The notes: generated by a model not told the origin, from the letters alone. A stretch of 64,000 nt of DNA from Brachionus manjavacas (GCA_019054805.1 JAHQIY010000001.1:2618501-2682500), one strand, 5' to 3'; positions 12,096-24,790 are shown, numbered from the stretch's first letter. Numbers and translations are program-made.

Positions 12096-12117
12096 ATTTA
12101 CGATAATTATCGTAAAT
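12096..12117. repeat. perfect 22-bp palindrome
   Basis: ATTTACGATA followed directly by its complement ATTATCGTAAAT half, with no spacer. It starts three bases after the end of the inverted-repeat element at 12092. Confidence 0.6.
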
Positions 12118-12468
12118 TTTTGTCTAATTACGGAAATTAATGTAAATTATCTTATTTTTTACCCAAAGAAAGGAAATAAAGTTTGGTATCCGAATAGCTA
12201 AGACTACAATAGGCTTTTGAGTCTTATCTATTCGAAAGATTTAAAAAAAAGTAAATTTTATAAACGATTTATTCTCTTTTAGATTGTTTTACAACTCAAA
12301 GTCAATAAAAAACAATTATAATTTGACTGAATATTTTTTTTTAAATTTACAAAATATATAATTTGATATACATTTGTGTGTATAACTTTTAAAAAGTTTT
12401 AACTCAAAATAAATTTTATTTAAATTCATCCTGTGGAACCGGTATGGAATTTAAACAAAATTCACATT

Positions 12469-13365
<897 letters not shown>

Positions 13366-15084
13366 TTGAGTTTTTTACTAAAATTTTTTTTTATGTTATT
13401 CTGTTGAATTATTGTTATCTTTTATAAGCTTTTAAGATAGATTGTGATTCAGAAAGAACAATTATTCTTGAGGTCAAAATGTTAAATTGATAAAATGGTG
13501 TAATAATTTTAGAAAGGAAATTAGCAAAGAGAATATTCTGGTATTGAACTAAAACTAACTTAACAATTTTTAAACATTATTGCAAAATAAAACCACATTT
13601 TTTTTTTTGATCTAAAAAAGATTTTATATTTAATACAAGAATCATAAAAATTGTCCGATTCTAATTGAAAAGCGGTGAAAGATTAATACTTTTTCAACAA
13701 AATATTAAATTTCAATTCAACTAAAATTAAAATATTTTTTTTATCAATTTTAAATTTAATTTCATTTAACTTATTTTCTTATTAATTAATTATTTTTCCT
13801 CATAAAGTAATCAGTTTTATGGTCGTAATAATAAAATCATATGATTTTGGTTTTTTAATTTTAATTCTTAGGAAATTGTGTATTAAAGTTTAAAATTTGA
13901 GGTCATTAGCTCATTTTATTCTAAATTTACAATCAAAAATATGTAAACACTTGAATTAGCCTCATAAAAAATTTAATTTTTGAATGGATCATCGTGTCAA
14001 AAAAATTAAAATTAAAAATTATTAAAATTATTTTAAATCCTTGTAAATTTTTCTATAAGACGATAATTATAAAACTTATCTTTTAGAAAGGCAATGTGCC
14101 GGGAACATTTTTTTGTAAAGATCAGAATCAATGCATTGAACTTATTTTAAAAAAGCATCATTTAAGTTAGCTTGTAATTATTTTTTTTACATGAGGAATA
14201 AAATTACCTGTTTTTAAAATTCCATACCTCTCTAAAAAAAAACATCTTTTTTTTTAAATTTAAAAAAACAGTAGTTATTTGGAACAAAATTTTTGAACTT
14301 ATTGTTTTAAAAATTAAATATTTCCAAGGAAGGTGTTATAAAAATGATTTTTTTATTTAATTTATTAATTTAACTCTATAAAATTTTTAAAATATTATAA
14401 TAGAAAAAAAAAAAATTTTGGAATTTTTTTGTCTTCTTTGTGATACTTTCAAACAAAAAAAATATCTCTTTTTTGTAAAAAAAGATATCGAGTTATTTAT
14501 GAAAACAAATTTAGTAAAAAAAATCAAATGAAGATTCAACTTTTTTCTGCTAAATAAGAATGATAAAAAATTTGAATCAAAAACAGAATCTTTTTAATGT
14601 CTCTATATTTAAAAAAAATTTATTCAGTTCCATTGACTAATAGGCTTGTTATGGAATAACAAGAAGGCTTCGATTCTAGATTTATTACGAATCCTACCCC
14701 TCTATGTAGCTGCTATGTATTTATACAAAAAGTGTCCGACTCCAAAGTCATATCCATGTTTATTTTTTGTTTTATACTATTTTTATTCATTTATTTTCAC
14801 AACTTCTTTTACTTCCTAATTAAATAATTCTTTAATTATTATTTTTGTGTCTCTTCTTATCAATAAATGAACGGAACTTACTTCAAATTTAAAATATTTA
14901 AAAATATTTTATTTATTTTATATTATTTAATTTTTTTTTATGTGAATTAAAAATTAAATATTAAGCTTAAGTAAAACAATTTCATCATGGACTGGGGACA
15001 AAAAATTCCTTAAAATTAATGTTTTGAAATATTTATTTTTAAAGGTTGATTAAATATTGAAAATAAATCAAAAATGAATGAAAA
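13366..15084. other. gene-free AT-rich stretch
   Basis: No coding segment recognised on either strand. It contains homopolymer-rich DNA and a short hairpin at 14646-14664 (CTTGTTAT, GGA loop, ATAACAAG). It separates ANP32 from the repeat-protein gene. Confidence 0.5.
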
Positions 15085-15525
15085 TTAAAAGAATGATGAG
15101 CCAAAAGAAATTGGTGCACTAATTTGTGGGAATGAAATTGGCTCTGGAAAGCTGATTTGTGATCCACATGATGAAATTGGTGCACTTATTTGTTGGAATG
15201 AAATTGGCTCTGGAAAGCTGATTTGTGATCCACATGATGAAATTGGTGCACTTATTTGTGGGAATGAAATTGGCTCTGGAAAGCTGATTTGTGATCCACA
15301 TGATGAAATTGGTGCACTTATTTGTGGGAATGAAATTGGCTCTGGAAAGCTGATTTGTGATCCACATGATGAAATTGGTGCACTTATTTGTTGGAATGAA
15401 ATTGGCTCTGGAAAGCTGATTTGTGATCCACATGATGAAATTGGTGCACTTATTTGTGGGAATGAAATTGGAGAGCTTATTTCTGGTAAGCTAATTGGAG
15501 CAGAGAGACCACAGCCGCAAGACAT
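15085..15525 (-). CDS. unrecognised Ser/Pro/Ile-rich protein of five 22-residue repeats
   Basis: A single-exon frame of 146 residues. The N-terminus MSCGCGLSAPISLPEISSP is followed by five near-identical 22-residue units (ISAPISSCGSQISFPEPISF, then PQ or QQ) and a short tail, SAPISFGSSFF. Every I-S-x-P step repeats within the unit too, suggesting a finer periodicity. There is one Cys per unit, no signal peptide and no hydrophobic segment long enough for a membrane. A TATAAG-like box (about 15610) lies some 85 nt upstream of the ATG, and an AATAAA about 45 nt past the stop. I do not recognise the family. It could be a structural or self-associating protein, or an expanded minisatellite that happens to be open. 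A second frame over the repeat is also open (104 residues), as expected when the repeat unit is a multiple of three without stops. Confidence 0.55.
   Translation of the reverse strand: MSCGCGLSAPISLPEISSPISFPQISAPISSCGSQISFPEPISFQQISAPISSCGSQISFPEPISFPQISAPISSCGSQISFPEPISFPQISAPISSCGSQISFPEPISFQQISAPISSCGSQISFPEPISFPQISAPISFGSSFF
15124..15453 (-). repeat. 66-bp tandem repeat, five copies
   Basis: Five head-to-tail copies of a 66-bp unit inside the repeat-protein gene. Copies differ almost only at the codon giving Pro or Gln (order Q, P, P, Q, P along the protein). The near identity indicates recent expansion or homogenisation. Confidence 0.9.
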
Positions 15526-16029
15526 TTTTAACAGTGTTCTTTTTGAAAAAATAAGATGAAAATATTTAAATTATTTTAATGAATTATTGATTGATATTTT
15601 TTTGCTTCTTATAGGCATTTTTGCTATAGATCTTATGCAATCAAGTCTTTCAACCAAAAAAAAAAAAAATCTAGTATTGATAGAAAATAAAATAAAATGT
15701 TGAAATATTGTGTGTATTATTTTATCTTTTTTTCTCAAAAAAATAGAAATAGAATCTTATTTTGACGACCTGTCAAACATTCAACAATTCTATTCATTAC
15801 TTCCATTCTTTTATTTGAAATCTATTAATTGCGTTTTTTTTTATCTTTCTTTTTTTTCTACTACTTTCGTTGATTTTGAATTCTTTTATAAAATTGAATT
15901 CATTCTTGTACAAAAAATCTTTTCATCTTTTATTTAGATTTTTTATTCAAAAATTAAGATTTTCTCAGCTGGTTTTCTCTTCTTTAAGTTTTAGCAAGCT
16001 CAAAAAATTGTTTTCTAACTGCAATTAAT

Positions 16030-16335
16030 TTATTAATTCGTAAATCTGTATCGAGCTAAAGCTTCTTTGGACTAAAAAAATAAAAATAAATAAAATAAAA
16101 AAATTTAAAACGTTAATTTGAAATAGCTAGAGGTTAGACATGTTTAAATATTTGATAATTCAGGAAAGAAAGAAGAAATTGTTAGTAGAAATTAAACAAT
16201 GGAGTTAAATAGCGATATATCTTGATTGGAAACCTTCTCTATATTCTTCCACCAGTCTAACGACCAATGGAATAGAATGACTCAATCCTGCTCTGACATA
16301 TCTCTCACTTAACTCAAAAAGTCGATTTGATTTAA
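16030..16335 (-). mobile_element. LINE 3' end fragment
   Basis: Minus-strand frame gives SNRLFELSERYVRAGLSHSI and EYREGFQSRYI, the C-terminus of the same family as the LINE at 7.4-10.2 kb, then its 3' hairpin (AAGCTTTAGCTCG, one stem base lost). 5'-truncated. Confidence 0.75.
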
Positions 16336-16599
16336 GTTTGAGAAATTTAGTTCGAATATCACAAATTTTTAAGTTTTTCCCCCAATTTTATTTGAATAAC
16401 CACAAAAAATAAAAAAATTGCATTTTTTTATCATTTGACACCAATTTGATTAAAATGACAATAAAAATTAAAAAAAAAAAACTTTTTTTTACTTGTGACA
16501 CTAAATTTTTTAATTTTTTCCACATTTGTTTGGACAAGCCCAGTAGACAAGGACAGTTTTTGTTCATTTGCGCGCCACATTGATCACTCAGTTTTGCTA

Positions 16600-18120
16600 G
16601 TTTGCGAATTACTTTTACACTTTTGCGCTTTGTTGTTAAAAAAATTCGGAATTCTTGTGTAGGGACAGAATAAAAACTTGATCTTCATCTTCGGGGATAC
16701 TTGAACGTTCCTTGTACAATTTCTTCAACTCGTTCATTGAACAATTTTTGCAATTCAGTGTTGATAATTTATTGAATTTGATTATCGGTAGGTGAACATT
16801 TAAAAACGATGAATTCCTGGTGACCCTCTTGTCGTTCCTCTCCGCCGTGATCATCGATCCATTCAATTCAGTGACCACCTACGGATTCGGATCCCAAAAC
16901 GCATCACTCTTCACTTTTTGTTCTTGTCTGACAGTACTTTCATACCTGTTTTAAGTTGTGTTACTTTAGTTTAAATCACTACGTCATAAAATTGCTTCAT
17001 TTTCACCTTCGCTTAGGCATCATTCTCCCTCACTTTTTGCTCCAACTATTTCGGGTCTACGTTTGTCTCGATTGCTGGAATTCCTGAAGTATTCGACCTT
17101 CTGAACATCATCATCGCTGGTGATATTCCTGTTGTACATTTTGCGTGTCCCTTTGTACTCTAAGAAACTTCATTAGATCTAGCTCTTTCGGTATTTCAGC
17201 CAATCTTGCGTTCCTTACAACTTTTTTCAAATTTCGCTCCTTAGCCTCTTCAAGACTATTATCAGTGTGCTTCTGAAAATCAGTCCGTTCTCTGCGCAAC
17301 TCAATTCGTCCGCCACATTGGCATATTTGACTGGAATCTTGACCTTTCCATTGCCTTGAATATAATTCTTTAAACTATACATCTCTGGATCCGCCAATGT
17401 CTCGCTCACCATTTCGTACATAGTCACTGCCTCTGGTATCGCACTCATCACTACCTTGTTGACAAAAACTACTGCCAAATTTCGCTCCTAGATGGCTTCG
17501 CAGTCGAGTTATTCCATTGGCTGCCTTGAGAAAAAATCGGCTATGTTTGTCTTGCCCGGAATATGCTCTACTACAAAATCAAAATCTAAAAGCCTCAACG
17601 CCCACCTCAAAATTCCAGCTGGTGATTTAGAATTCGGATTGTTTAAAATTAGCTGAAAAGCATAGTTTTCCAAAAAGAAAAATCCAAAACTTTTCACATC
17701 CATACACATTCGACATTGCCTCTTTTTCGACTTGGCTATACCTTTTCTCAATTTCGGTCAACAGCCTTGATACAAATGCAATAATTCTTACGTCATTTCA
17801 ATCGCCGGATTCACTTGAGCCAGTACTGCTCTTCATCCTACCGGACTCATGTCTACCGTCAAAACTGTGTCCCAAGTCTTGTCGAAAAAACTAAGCGCGT
17901 TTGTCGACATCTCCGACTTGATTCTATTGAACGCCTCCTCTACTTTATGTGTCCATTTCAACATTGAGTCCTTTATTGTAAGCTTCCAAAGTGGGTCAGT
18001 GATTGGGGCAAAATCTCCAATGAATCTTCCACTGTATTGTGCAATGCATAAAAAACTGTGCTACTCGTTCACATTCCCGGTACTTTTGCCGTTTTCAAAA
18101 ATTGTTCTTCGATAAAGACG
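16600..18120 (-). mobile_element. Ty3/gypsy LTR retrotransposon remnant (pol)
   Basis: Minus-strand pieces in order: end of reverse transcriptase/start of RNase H (18115-17752; frames GRFIGDFAPITDPLWKLT and FDKTWDTVLTVDMSPVG), RNase H end with tether (17751-17509; GILRWALRLLDFDFVVEHI, GKTNIADFFSRQP), a linker (17478-17227; YANVADELSCAENGL), and the integrase C-terminal tail (16878-16636; NGSMITAERN). The integrase core is missing between about 17110 and 16900, and stops break the frames. No LTRs recognised. Base composition is less AT-rich than its surroundings. Confidence 0.8.
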
Positions 18121-18124
18121 TATT

Positions 18125-19420
18125 TGTTAAAATTCCCAATTGGTAAGCCTGGTGTTTATAATTTTCTTTTGAGCAGGTCATGGTCGGATTTTTTTTTGTG
18201 AATAAGTATGATTTTGGCTGATTTCCAAGCGGGTGGTTCATGGTCTAGCTCTAGCGAGTGGTTGAATAGTTGTAGGACGTTGAATTAGTTTATTTCGTTT
18301 AAGTTTTTTGATATTTTGTTGGAAATACAGTCTAGGCCTTTTGAGGTGGTTGGCAACGGCCTTGTCCAGTTCTGTGTCTGAGATCGGGGTATTGTCTTGT
18401 AAGTGGTGTAGTATTTGAAGAAGCTTGGTTTGGGTTTTGACTTACTGTTGGTGGTTTGATGTTTGCTCGAAATTTTTAGCGAAGGTCTCGACTTTTTGGT
18501 CTCGACTTTTTCTTTTTCGATTAAGTGTGGAATTCGGTAATGGCTCTTCTGATTATGTTTATGTCTTTGAGTCAAAGTTTGAGTCAAAGCCGAGCGAAGA
18601 GAAATTCTAAATCTGATTAATTTGATTTAGAATTTCTCTTCGCTCGGCTTTGACTCAATTAGCGTTGCGAATGTTGAGTTCCATTTTTCATGTCTGAGGG
18701 TTATTTTCTTGATTTTGTTGTTGATGTTGTTTTTGGTGAGTTGGCTTTGTGTCTTTCAAAAGAGACGTTGGAGCTTGACTTTGATTTTGATCATGGTTTT
18801 ACGTCTTGTGGCAGCTTGATTGGTCTTTCTTTAGTTTTGACGGATTTTGTGGCGTGTGACAATGCTATTACGATGTTGCAATTGAACTTGGCAAATTCAT
18901 TGTTGAAACCTATTGCCGGTTGTGTATCACGGGTTAGCTCGGCTAGAGATTAATTAAATGATTCCCAATTTGTTTTTGTGTAGTTTGTACAGGTTTTTTA
19001 AGGATAATATTAATTTGGACTAGCCAATGATCCGAAATATTATAATTATGATTGGTGTTAAAATCTGTTTTTTTTGGGAATAGGTCTTCTGTGGTTATGA
19101 TAGAGTTACTTACTGACTTGCTTGCCTTGTAAGTGTGGGATGAGTCGTTGATAATGCTAAAGCTGTGTTGGTCAAAAATTTTTCATTAGTGAGTGACCTC
19201 GCTTTTTTATTTTTTGTTGTACCAGGAGATGTGATGGTCATTTATGTCACCAAGAAGAATTGCGTATTTTTGGTTGGACATGAGTTTGAAGACAAATTCA
19301 AATGTCCGAAAAATAATTTAATTTTTTTATTAGAATCATTTGTTCAAAAATTAAGATTTTCTAAGCTGGTTTTCTCAAGTTTTAGCAATCTCAGAAAATT
19401 GTTTTCCAACTTAAAATAAT
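18125..19420 (-). mobile_element. degraded non-LTR retrotransposon, endonuclease and RT start
   Basis: Conceptual minus-strand frames give an endonuclease end (ILLGDINDHHISWYNKK near 19260; NISDHWLVQINIILK near 19010) and the start of the reverse transcriptase (SKGLDCISNKISKNLNEIN and PPAWKSAKIILIHKKKSD at 18340-18200). Many stops. A different family from the 7.4-kb LINE. It abuts the gypsy remnant. Confidence 0.65.
18579..18658. repeat. perfect 35-bp inverted repeat, 10-bp spacer
   Basis: Arm 18579-18613 (TTGAGTCAAAGCCGAGCGAA...) is the exact reverse complement of 18624-18658, spacer TGATTAATTT. It interrupts the degraded LINE. It may be a snap-back replication or repair product, or an assembly artefact. 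Confidence 0.9.
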
Positions 19421-20580
19421 ATTTTAATAAAAAATTGATCTACTATTCGTTTAAACCAAAAAATTCCCAATTCGATATAATTTTTCGTTATGATATTTCA
19501 TCATTCCTTCATATTATTAATTAACATTTTATTTTACTCTTAAGTGGTATAATTTATCTAAATGTGAGTAAAAGAAGATAAATCAAAGCTAGATTTTACA
19601 TTATTGGACAATATGGGTCTAAATAAGATAGGATAAAAGCTCTGAAAAATAATTTTCCAGCTTTGTTTTTAGTTTGAATTTCAAATTTTAATTTAGGGCT
19701 CAAGTTAAGTAATAGACAACCGCTATAAACATATATTTTTTCCTTTATTGAAAATAAAGAAATATCTTTAAATCAAACAAAGAAAAATTTTCGAACGAAG
19801 TTTGCAGTCTTATGTCTCTATTATTTAATAAATAACAAAAAACAAAGTAAACTTTTTTTCGATTATAAATATTTACAGGTCATTCAGCTTATTCTAAAAA
19901 TTTTAAAATTTTTATGATATGTTAAATAAATTTGACTGTCTTCGAAATAATCTGTCTTACTTTAAATTTATTTTATGTTTAATATTTTTTTTTAAAGAAA
20001 ACTTTTGATGAAAATTTTGGTGTTGTTAGAGCATTCATAATTTGTAAAAAAGTCTAATTGCATCAGCAGCACTGGTTAAATTTTCTAGTGGAAATTAAGA
20101 AATTCTTCAAATATAGAAAGTTACAAGATGGGTACAATATGGTTTAAAGAATTCACATGTGGAGATTCTAGTCTTTATTTTAGATGAGAAATGGATCTAT
20201 TTTGGGAATTACGATTACAGTAATCAGAGATCAATAATTTATGCACTTTTGTATGTTCCAGAAGGTCTATAAATGCAGTTATTCGTTAAAGGTCAAACTG
20301 GAGCTCAAAAATGTGTAAAAAATTAGAAAATTTTCCTTCCATCACATGGTCCAAGCCTTTCTCCTGCTAATTATGCAGTGGTAGTAGTAGTACTAGTAGT
20401 ATAACAGCATGGATCTTAACCACAAGCTGTAGCGTAGTAACGTTCAGTTATGGCAGTAAGAACAAGTACTCTATAGATTTATTTAGAACAAATTTTATTA
20501 ATGCTTTTTTAAATAAAAAAATAAATATTGTAATCTTAGAAGTTAATATAAAGCTTAAAATATTGATTTTTTTTTTTTGA
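19421..20580. other. gene-free stretch with a short GTA-rich microsatellite
   Basis: No gene recognised. At 20381-20401 there is a GTAGTAGTAGTACTAGTAGT tract, the inverse of the ACT tail of the CR1-like LINE at 62.98 kb, so it may mark the 3' end of a minus-strand copy. Confidence 0.4.
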
Positions 20581-20589
20581 CCGATTTTC

Positions 20590-21255
20590 TGAATGGTTCC
20601 CATTCAACTCATCTCTTCTTCACTTTTTGCTAGCCACTTACCTAGCCGCTTAGGATTGTTTAAATTTTCTGACTCTACAGCGTTGTTTGAAAGGCTATTT
20701 CACAGGTGATACGTTCGATTGTTTCCTAATTATTCGATTGCCACTCCGTTTGTGAAGAAATTCATTCTGATACTAACTGAGGCGTGACAATCGTTTATTT
20801 ATCTTGCTGTGAAATTTTGTGATCTAATACGTTTACTGTGTCCTCTGGCAGCTGGACCATTTATACTGATTGAATTTCTAAGCCGGGCTTTGATGGAGGT
20901 TGGCACTTTCGATACTCTGTGTTGAATTTTTTCAAGTAATGTTATTCCCGTGACGTTGTGGTGATCATAATTAGACTGTAAACTCTAAATGAGGTCTTGT
21001 CTATTGCTTCCCCAACAGCTCACTCTCTCGACTAATGAGTCTTTTTTTTAGCATGCCTAGCATTTTGGATACTTTGTTTAGACTCACTTGCACTTGGTGT
21101 TTCCATTTCGTTTTGGGTTGAATAACGATGCCGAGGATTTGGTATTATTTTAGATGAGAAATGATGAGCAATTAGTAACCATTTGCCTAATTACTTATTT
21201 CAAATGGTGTCAAGAGATATCAACACCATTTGACTACATTGTCGGTATCTGTTTG
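20590..21255 (-). mobile_element. CR1-like LINE fragment, RT C-terminal half
   Basis: Conceptual minus-strand frames: LQTDTDNVVKWC near 21250, LGIVIQPKTKWKHQVQVSLN near 21130, RPHLEF near 20990, and MNFFTNGVAIE near 20760. This is the order seen at the end of CR1/L2-type reverse transcriptases. Frames contain stops. Confidence 0.6.
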
Positions 21256-21258
21256 TAA

Positions 21259-21430
21259 TTGCTCTCTTTTCTCTGGTGTTTCCATATTTGCTATGATTTG
21301 CTGCCGAAAACAAGAATATACAGAGCAACGAATGCATCTGACATCTCACATTTATGCTATGAATCACGATTTATGAGACTCGGTCTCACTGATTTAAAGG
21401 AAAGAAGAAGGCGAGGAGATCTGATCCAAT
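21259..21430 (+). mobile_element. CR1-like LINE C-terminal fragment, 5' part
   Basis: The frame ends MRLGLTDLKERRRRGDLIQ, the last conserved block of CR1-type reverse transcriptase. It is interrupted at GATCCAAT by the hAT element and resumes at 24638 in the same frame. Confidence 0.75.
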
Positions 21431-24400
21431 CAGTGGCGTAGCGCCATTGGAAGAAGTGTGGTGGCCGCCACACCATTTTTTTTAGTTTAGATGAGAATAC
21501 ATATTGAACTTGTATTTATTTTTTAAAAATTAATAGCTTGACCTTGCATGAATTAATAATTAAAATAAAATAACCCCTCCTGTTTTTCATTTTTATGATT
21601 AAAAGTGTTTTGTGCAATAAATATTTAGATCTTGTGTTTATTTAAGTTAATTATGAACATTTCAAATTTCAAATTTAAGTTAAATATGAACAAACAAATT
21701 CGAATTTTTTTTATATTTAAAATTCTGCTCCAAAATAAAACAAAAATTTATTATTTTTTCAATTGATAATTAAATAAAAAATTTTTAATGAGAATAAAAA
21801 TTGAAAATATAGAAATTGATTTCTTCTTGCCATTATTGTGATTAAAATTTTAAGCTCTAATTTTTGAAAAATTTCTAAAAAAATACTTATAACCTTAAAG
21901 CTTTTAAAAAAATTTTTTATTCCAAATATGCTGCTGAAATTCCAAATTTTTTGAGAAATAATTTTGTATTTTTTTCAGATGAAACAGGCTAAATTAAATT
22001 TTAAAGTCTTTAGCCAAACTCCGCCTCTTGTTTCGTCAATTTCACAAGCATCAGACTTGCCTTCGGGCTCAATTAGAAATGTATCATCTATTACAATTAC
22101 CAAAAGTTCACCTTCTATTGAGCCATCTTCTTGTCTTGTGAATGAAACGAATGAAAATTTCTTTGAAATTAAAACTATCACGTCTGTTTCTTTGGAAAAT
22201 ACACAAACAATCAAACCCAAATTTCATGTATTATTGAAAAAATGACCCCAGATCAACCGAAAGATTTTAAGCCGATTAAAGACAAATATGATCGATATTT
22301 TAAAGAAAGGTGGTATGATAACTTTAACTGGCTTGAATACAACGTAGAACAAGACCGCGCTTATTGTTTTATTTGCCGAAAATTTTGTCGAAACGAAGCC
22401 AAGATGGATTCTTTTGTCTCTACCGGATTCAAAAATTGGAAAAATGCCAATGATAGGTTCAGAGAGCATAAGAAGATCTCAGCTCATCAAACAGCTAAAA
22501 TAAAATGGCATCATGCAACCAAAAAAGGTCCTTCATGTGCAAGTCTTGTTGCTAAACAACACGAAGACGAGATTAGTTTTAATAGAAAGTGTCTTGGTCT
22601 AATAGTCAAAGTTATAATGTTGCTAGGAAAGCAGGGATTAGCTTTTCGAGGACACGATGAGAGTACTAACTCTGATAACCGTGGAAATTTTATAGAATTT
22701 AAAAACCATCTTGCAAATAACTACTCTCCAGACTTAAGCAAATTTATAAAAAACTATTCTAATGCGATTTATCTTAGTCCTGATATTCAAATCGAAATAG
22801 TTGGAATTATTTCAAACGAGATTCGTAGTTGTCTAATCCAAAAGATAAAACAAAATAAATATTTTTCAATTTTTGTCTAAAAAAGAGCTAATAAGTTTTT
22901 GTGTGAGAACTGTTTCAAAAAACTTAACAATTGATGAGCATTTTTTGGGTTTTTATGAGGCGAAAGATACTACCGGTGACACATTGTTTAACTTATTAAA
23001 AAAAGCTTTTGTAGACCTATCACTCTCATTTGAAAACTTAACCAGACAGTGTTATGACGGTGCTTCAAAAATGTCTGGAATTTATCAGGGACTAGCTAGT
23101 CGAATCAAGAACCAAGTTCCCTATGCGCTCTATGTTCATTGCTTTGCCCACCGATTGAATCTTGCTTTACAAGACTCATACAATGAAATTCAAGAAATTC
23201 GAAATTTGTTGGGTCAGGTCAACTCCATCTAAGTTGTGATTGAAGGTTCTTTAAAAAGAAATTACATTTTTGAATCGCTCAGAGTAGAATCAAATAAAAG
23301 AAATTTACGTTTAAAGTTGCTTTGTGATACTAGATGGACATCTCGATCAGCAGCACTTAAAAGTGTATTGGAAAATTATGAGACTATCTTGAAAACTTTG
23401 GAAGTTATTTAGTTTTTTATCTCCTATTATCTTCATTTTGACAAACATTTCAAATTTTCAAATATTTTTTTGATGTTAATTTTAGCAAAATATTTGTTAA
23501 ATACAAAAATCTAATTATCTTTCATAAATTTTATTATTTTTGGAGATATAAACTTAATTGACAAAAAATAATATTTTAAAAAATTAATGATTTTTTTAGG
23601 TTCAGTATTAAAAATTTGAATTTTCTAATGTTTAACTTGTATTTTTAGACTTTATCTTAAGACTGTCAAGCTAAGGTACTTAAGCTCGGACCCACTCCTA
23701 TTGATTAAAGTAGAAAAATTAAAATACTCAAATTTTAGGATTTTAATCAAACGAATTAGGTCTTTTATATGGCAAATGTTGTCAAAAATATTCTTTTACC
23801 CTTTATAGTTAAATTAAAAGTTTATTTTTAAGGAAATAGACAATATTGATAAACAATCGAATGCTATGAGCTTGCTTAAATCGATTAAAAAATTTGAGTT
23901 CTATTTTTTACTCGAAGTTTTGACAGATATTTTTATTAAAACAAACATACTTTCATTTCAACTTCAAACAGTTTGTTATGACTATGCAAATGTAAGATTA
24001 CTAGCTGAGGCTACAATCGCCAGTTAAAATGTTTAAAACCAAGATTGATGAGAAATATGATCTGAAAATGGAAAAATCAAATGATTTGGTGCTAGAGCCA
24101 CCCAAAAGTCCACGCGTTACAAGACTACCTAAGTAGGAAAATAATTTATCTTTTATAGTTTTTATTTAATATCATTTTTATTTATAATATCAAAAACAAG
24201 GCGATACAGGGCTGAATGCTATAAAGAGCCCACTGAATTGAGCGCAAAAGATAAAATTTTCGAAATCTATACTAAAACAATAAATATTTTGATTGAAACA
24301 ATAAGCTCAAGACAAAACAACAATTTTAAAGATCTATTGAGTATTTACAGTAATTTTTTCAATTTAGAAAATCTAAGCCAGGAATTAGATCCTTGGTATT

Positions 24401-24637
24401 CTTTCAAAAAACAAGTTGGTTTTGGAAGACTTAAAAATAGAAGACTTAAATTTTTTTAAAATATACATTTTTGTTTTGTATTATCTCTTTCTAAATTTTC
24501 TATCCGATTTGTAAATAAAAAATTTTTATAAAAAAATTTTAAATTTTTTTATTTGACCATTCGGGACCCCCTTCCCCCATTTTGACCACAAAACTGAATC
24601 TCGTCACACCATCTTAAAAATCCTGGCTACGCCACTG
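21431..24637 (+). mobile_element. hAT DNA transposon with 8-bp target duplication
   Basis: Termini are CAGTGGCGTAGC at 21431 and its exact inverse GCTACGCCACTG ending at 24637, a 12-bp terminal inverted repeat of hAT type. The flanks carry a perfect 8-bp duplication, GATCCAAT (21423-21430 and 24638-24645). Length 3207 bp. It encodes a transposase with broken frames. Removing it and one duplication copy restores the interrupted LINE frame (GDLIQ, then CYKIINGIE). Confidence 0.95.
21979..24459 (+). pseudogene. hAT transposase (TTF zinc finger/DUF4371 type), disrupted
   Basis: Pieces in order: N-terminus 21979-22245 (MKQAKLNFKVF) preceded by a TTTTTTTCAG acceptor-like site; a frame change, then 22242-22880 with the TTF-type zinc finger (AYCFICRKFC, W...HKKISAH) and the start of the DUF4371 region; another frame change, 22873-23232 (ISFCVRTV, CYDGASKMSG, HCFAHRLNLAL); a stop at 23230, continuing to about 23412 (LLCDTRWTSRSAAL); a further piece at 23833-24026; and 24238-24459 near the end. 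The C-terminal hAT dimerisation block is absent or eroded. Frameshifts and stops make it inactive. Some gaps, such as 23412-23833, might be introns or insertions. Confidence 0.85.
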
Positions 24638-24790
24638 GATCCAATGCTATAAAATAATCAATGGAATCGAACAATTAAATTTAATTGGCGATTGTTTTAA
24701 AGATAATCTGAATGCCCGAGAACTTCGAAGCACCTCAGACCGTACGAGCATAATAAGGGAAAGCAAGGGTGCCTCCAAAGACGATATCAT
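24638..24790 (+). mobile_element. CR1-like LINE C-terminal fragment, 3' part
   Basis: Continues the frame from 21430: CYKIINGIEQLNLIGD, then RELRSTSDRTSIIRESKGAS. It ends about 190 bp before the MPI start codon. Confidence 0.7.

Noticed and set aside
15119..15433. 104-residue MWITNQ repeat frame
   Set aside because: A second frame of the 66-bp repeat; it lacks the distinct ends the main frame has, so I treat it as a shadow.
18690..19419. Two plus-strand frames (87 and 84 residues)
   Set aside because: The minus strand carries recognisable LINE endonuclease blocks (ILLGD, SDHW), so these are shadows of the degraded element.
20381..20401. GTA/CTA trinucleotide tract as a CRISPR-like or regulatory array
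   Set aside because: Too short and matches the (ACT)n tail of the CR1-like LINE in inverse orientation.
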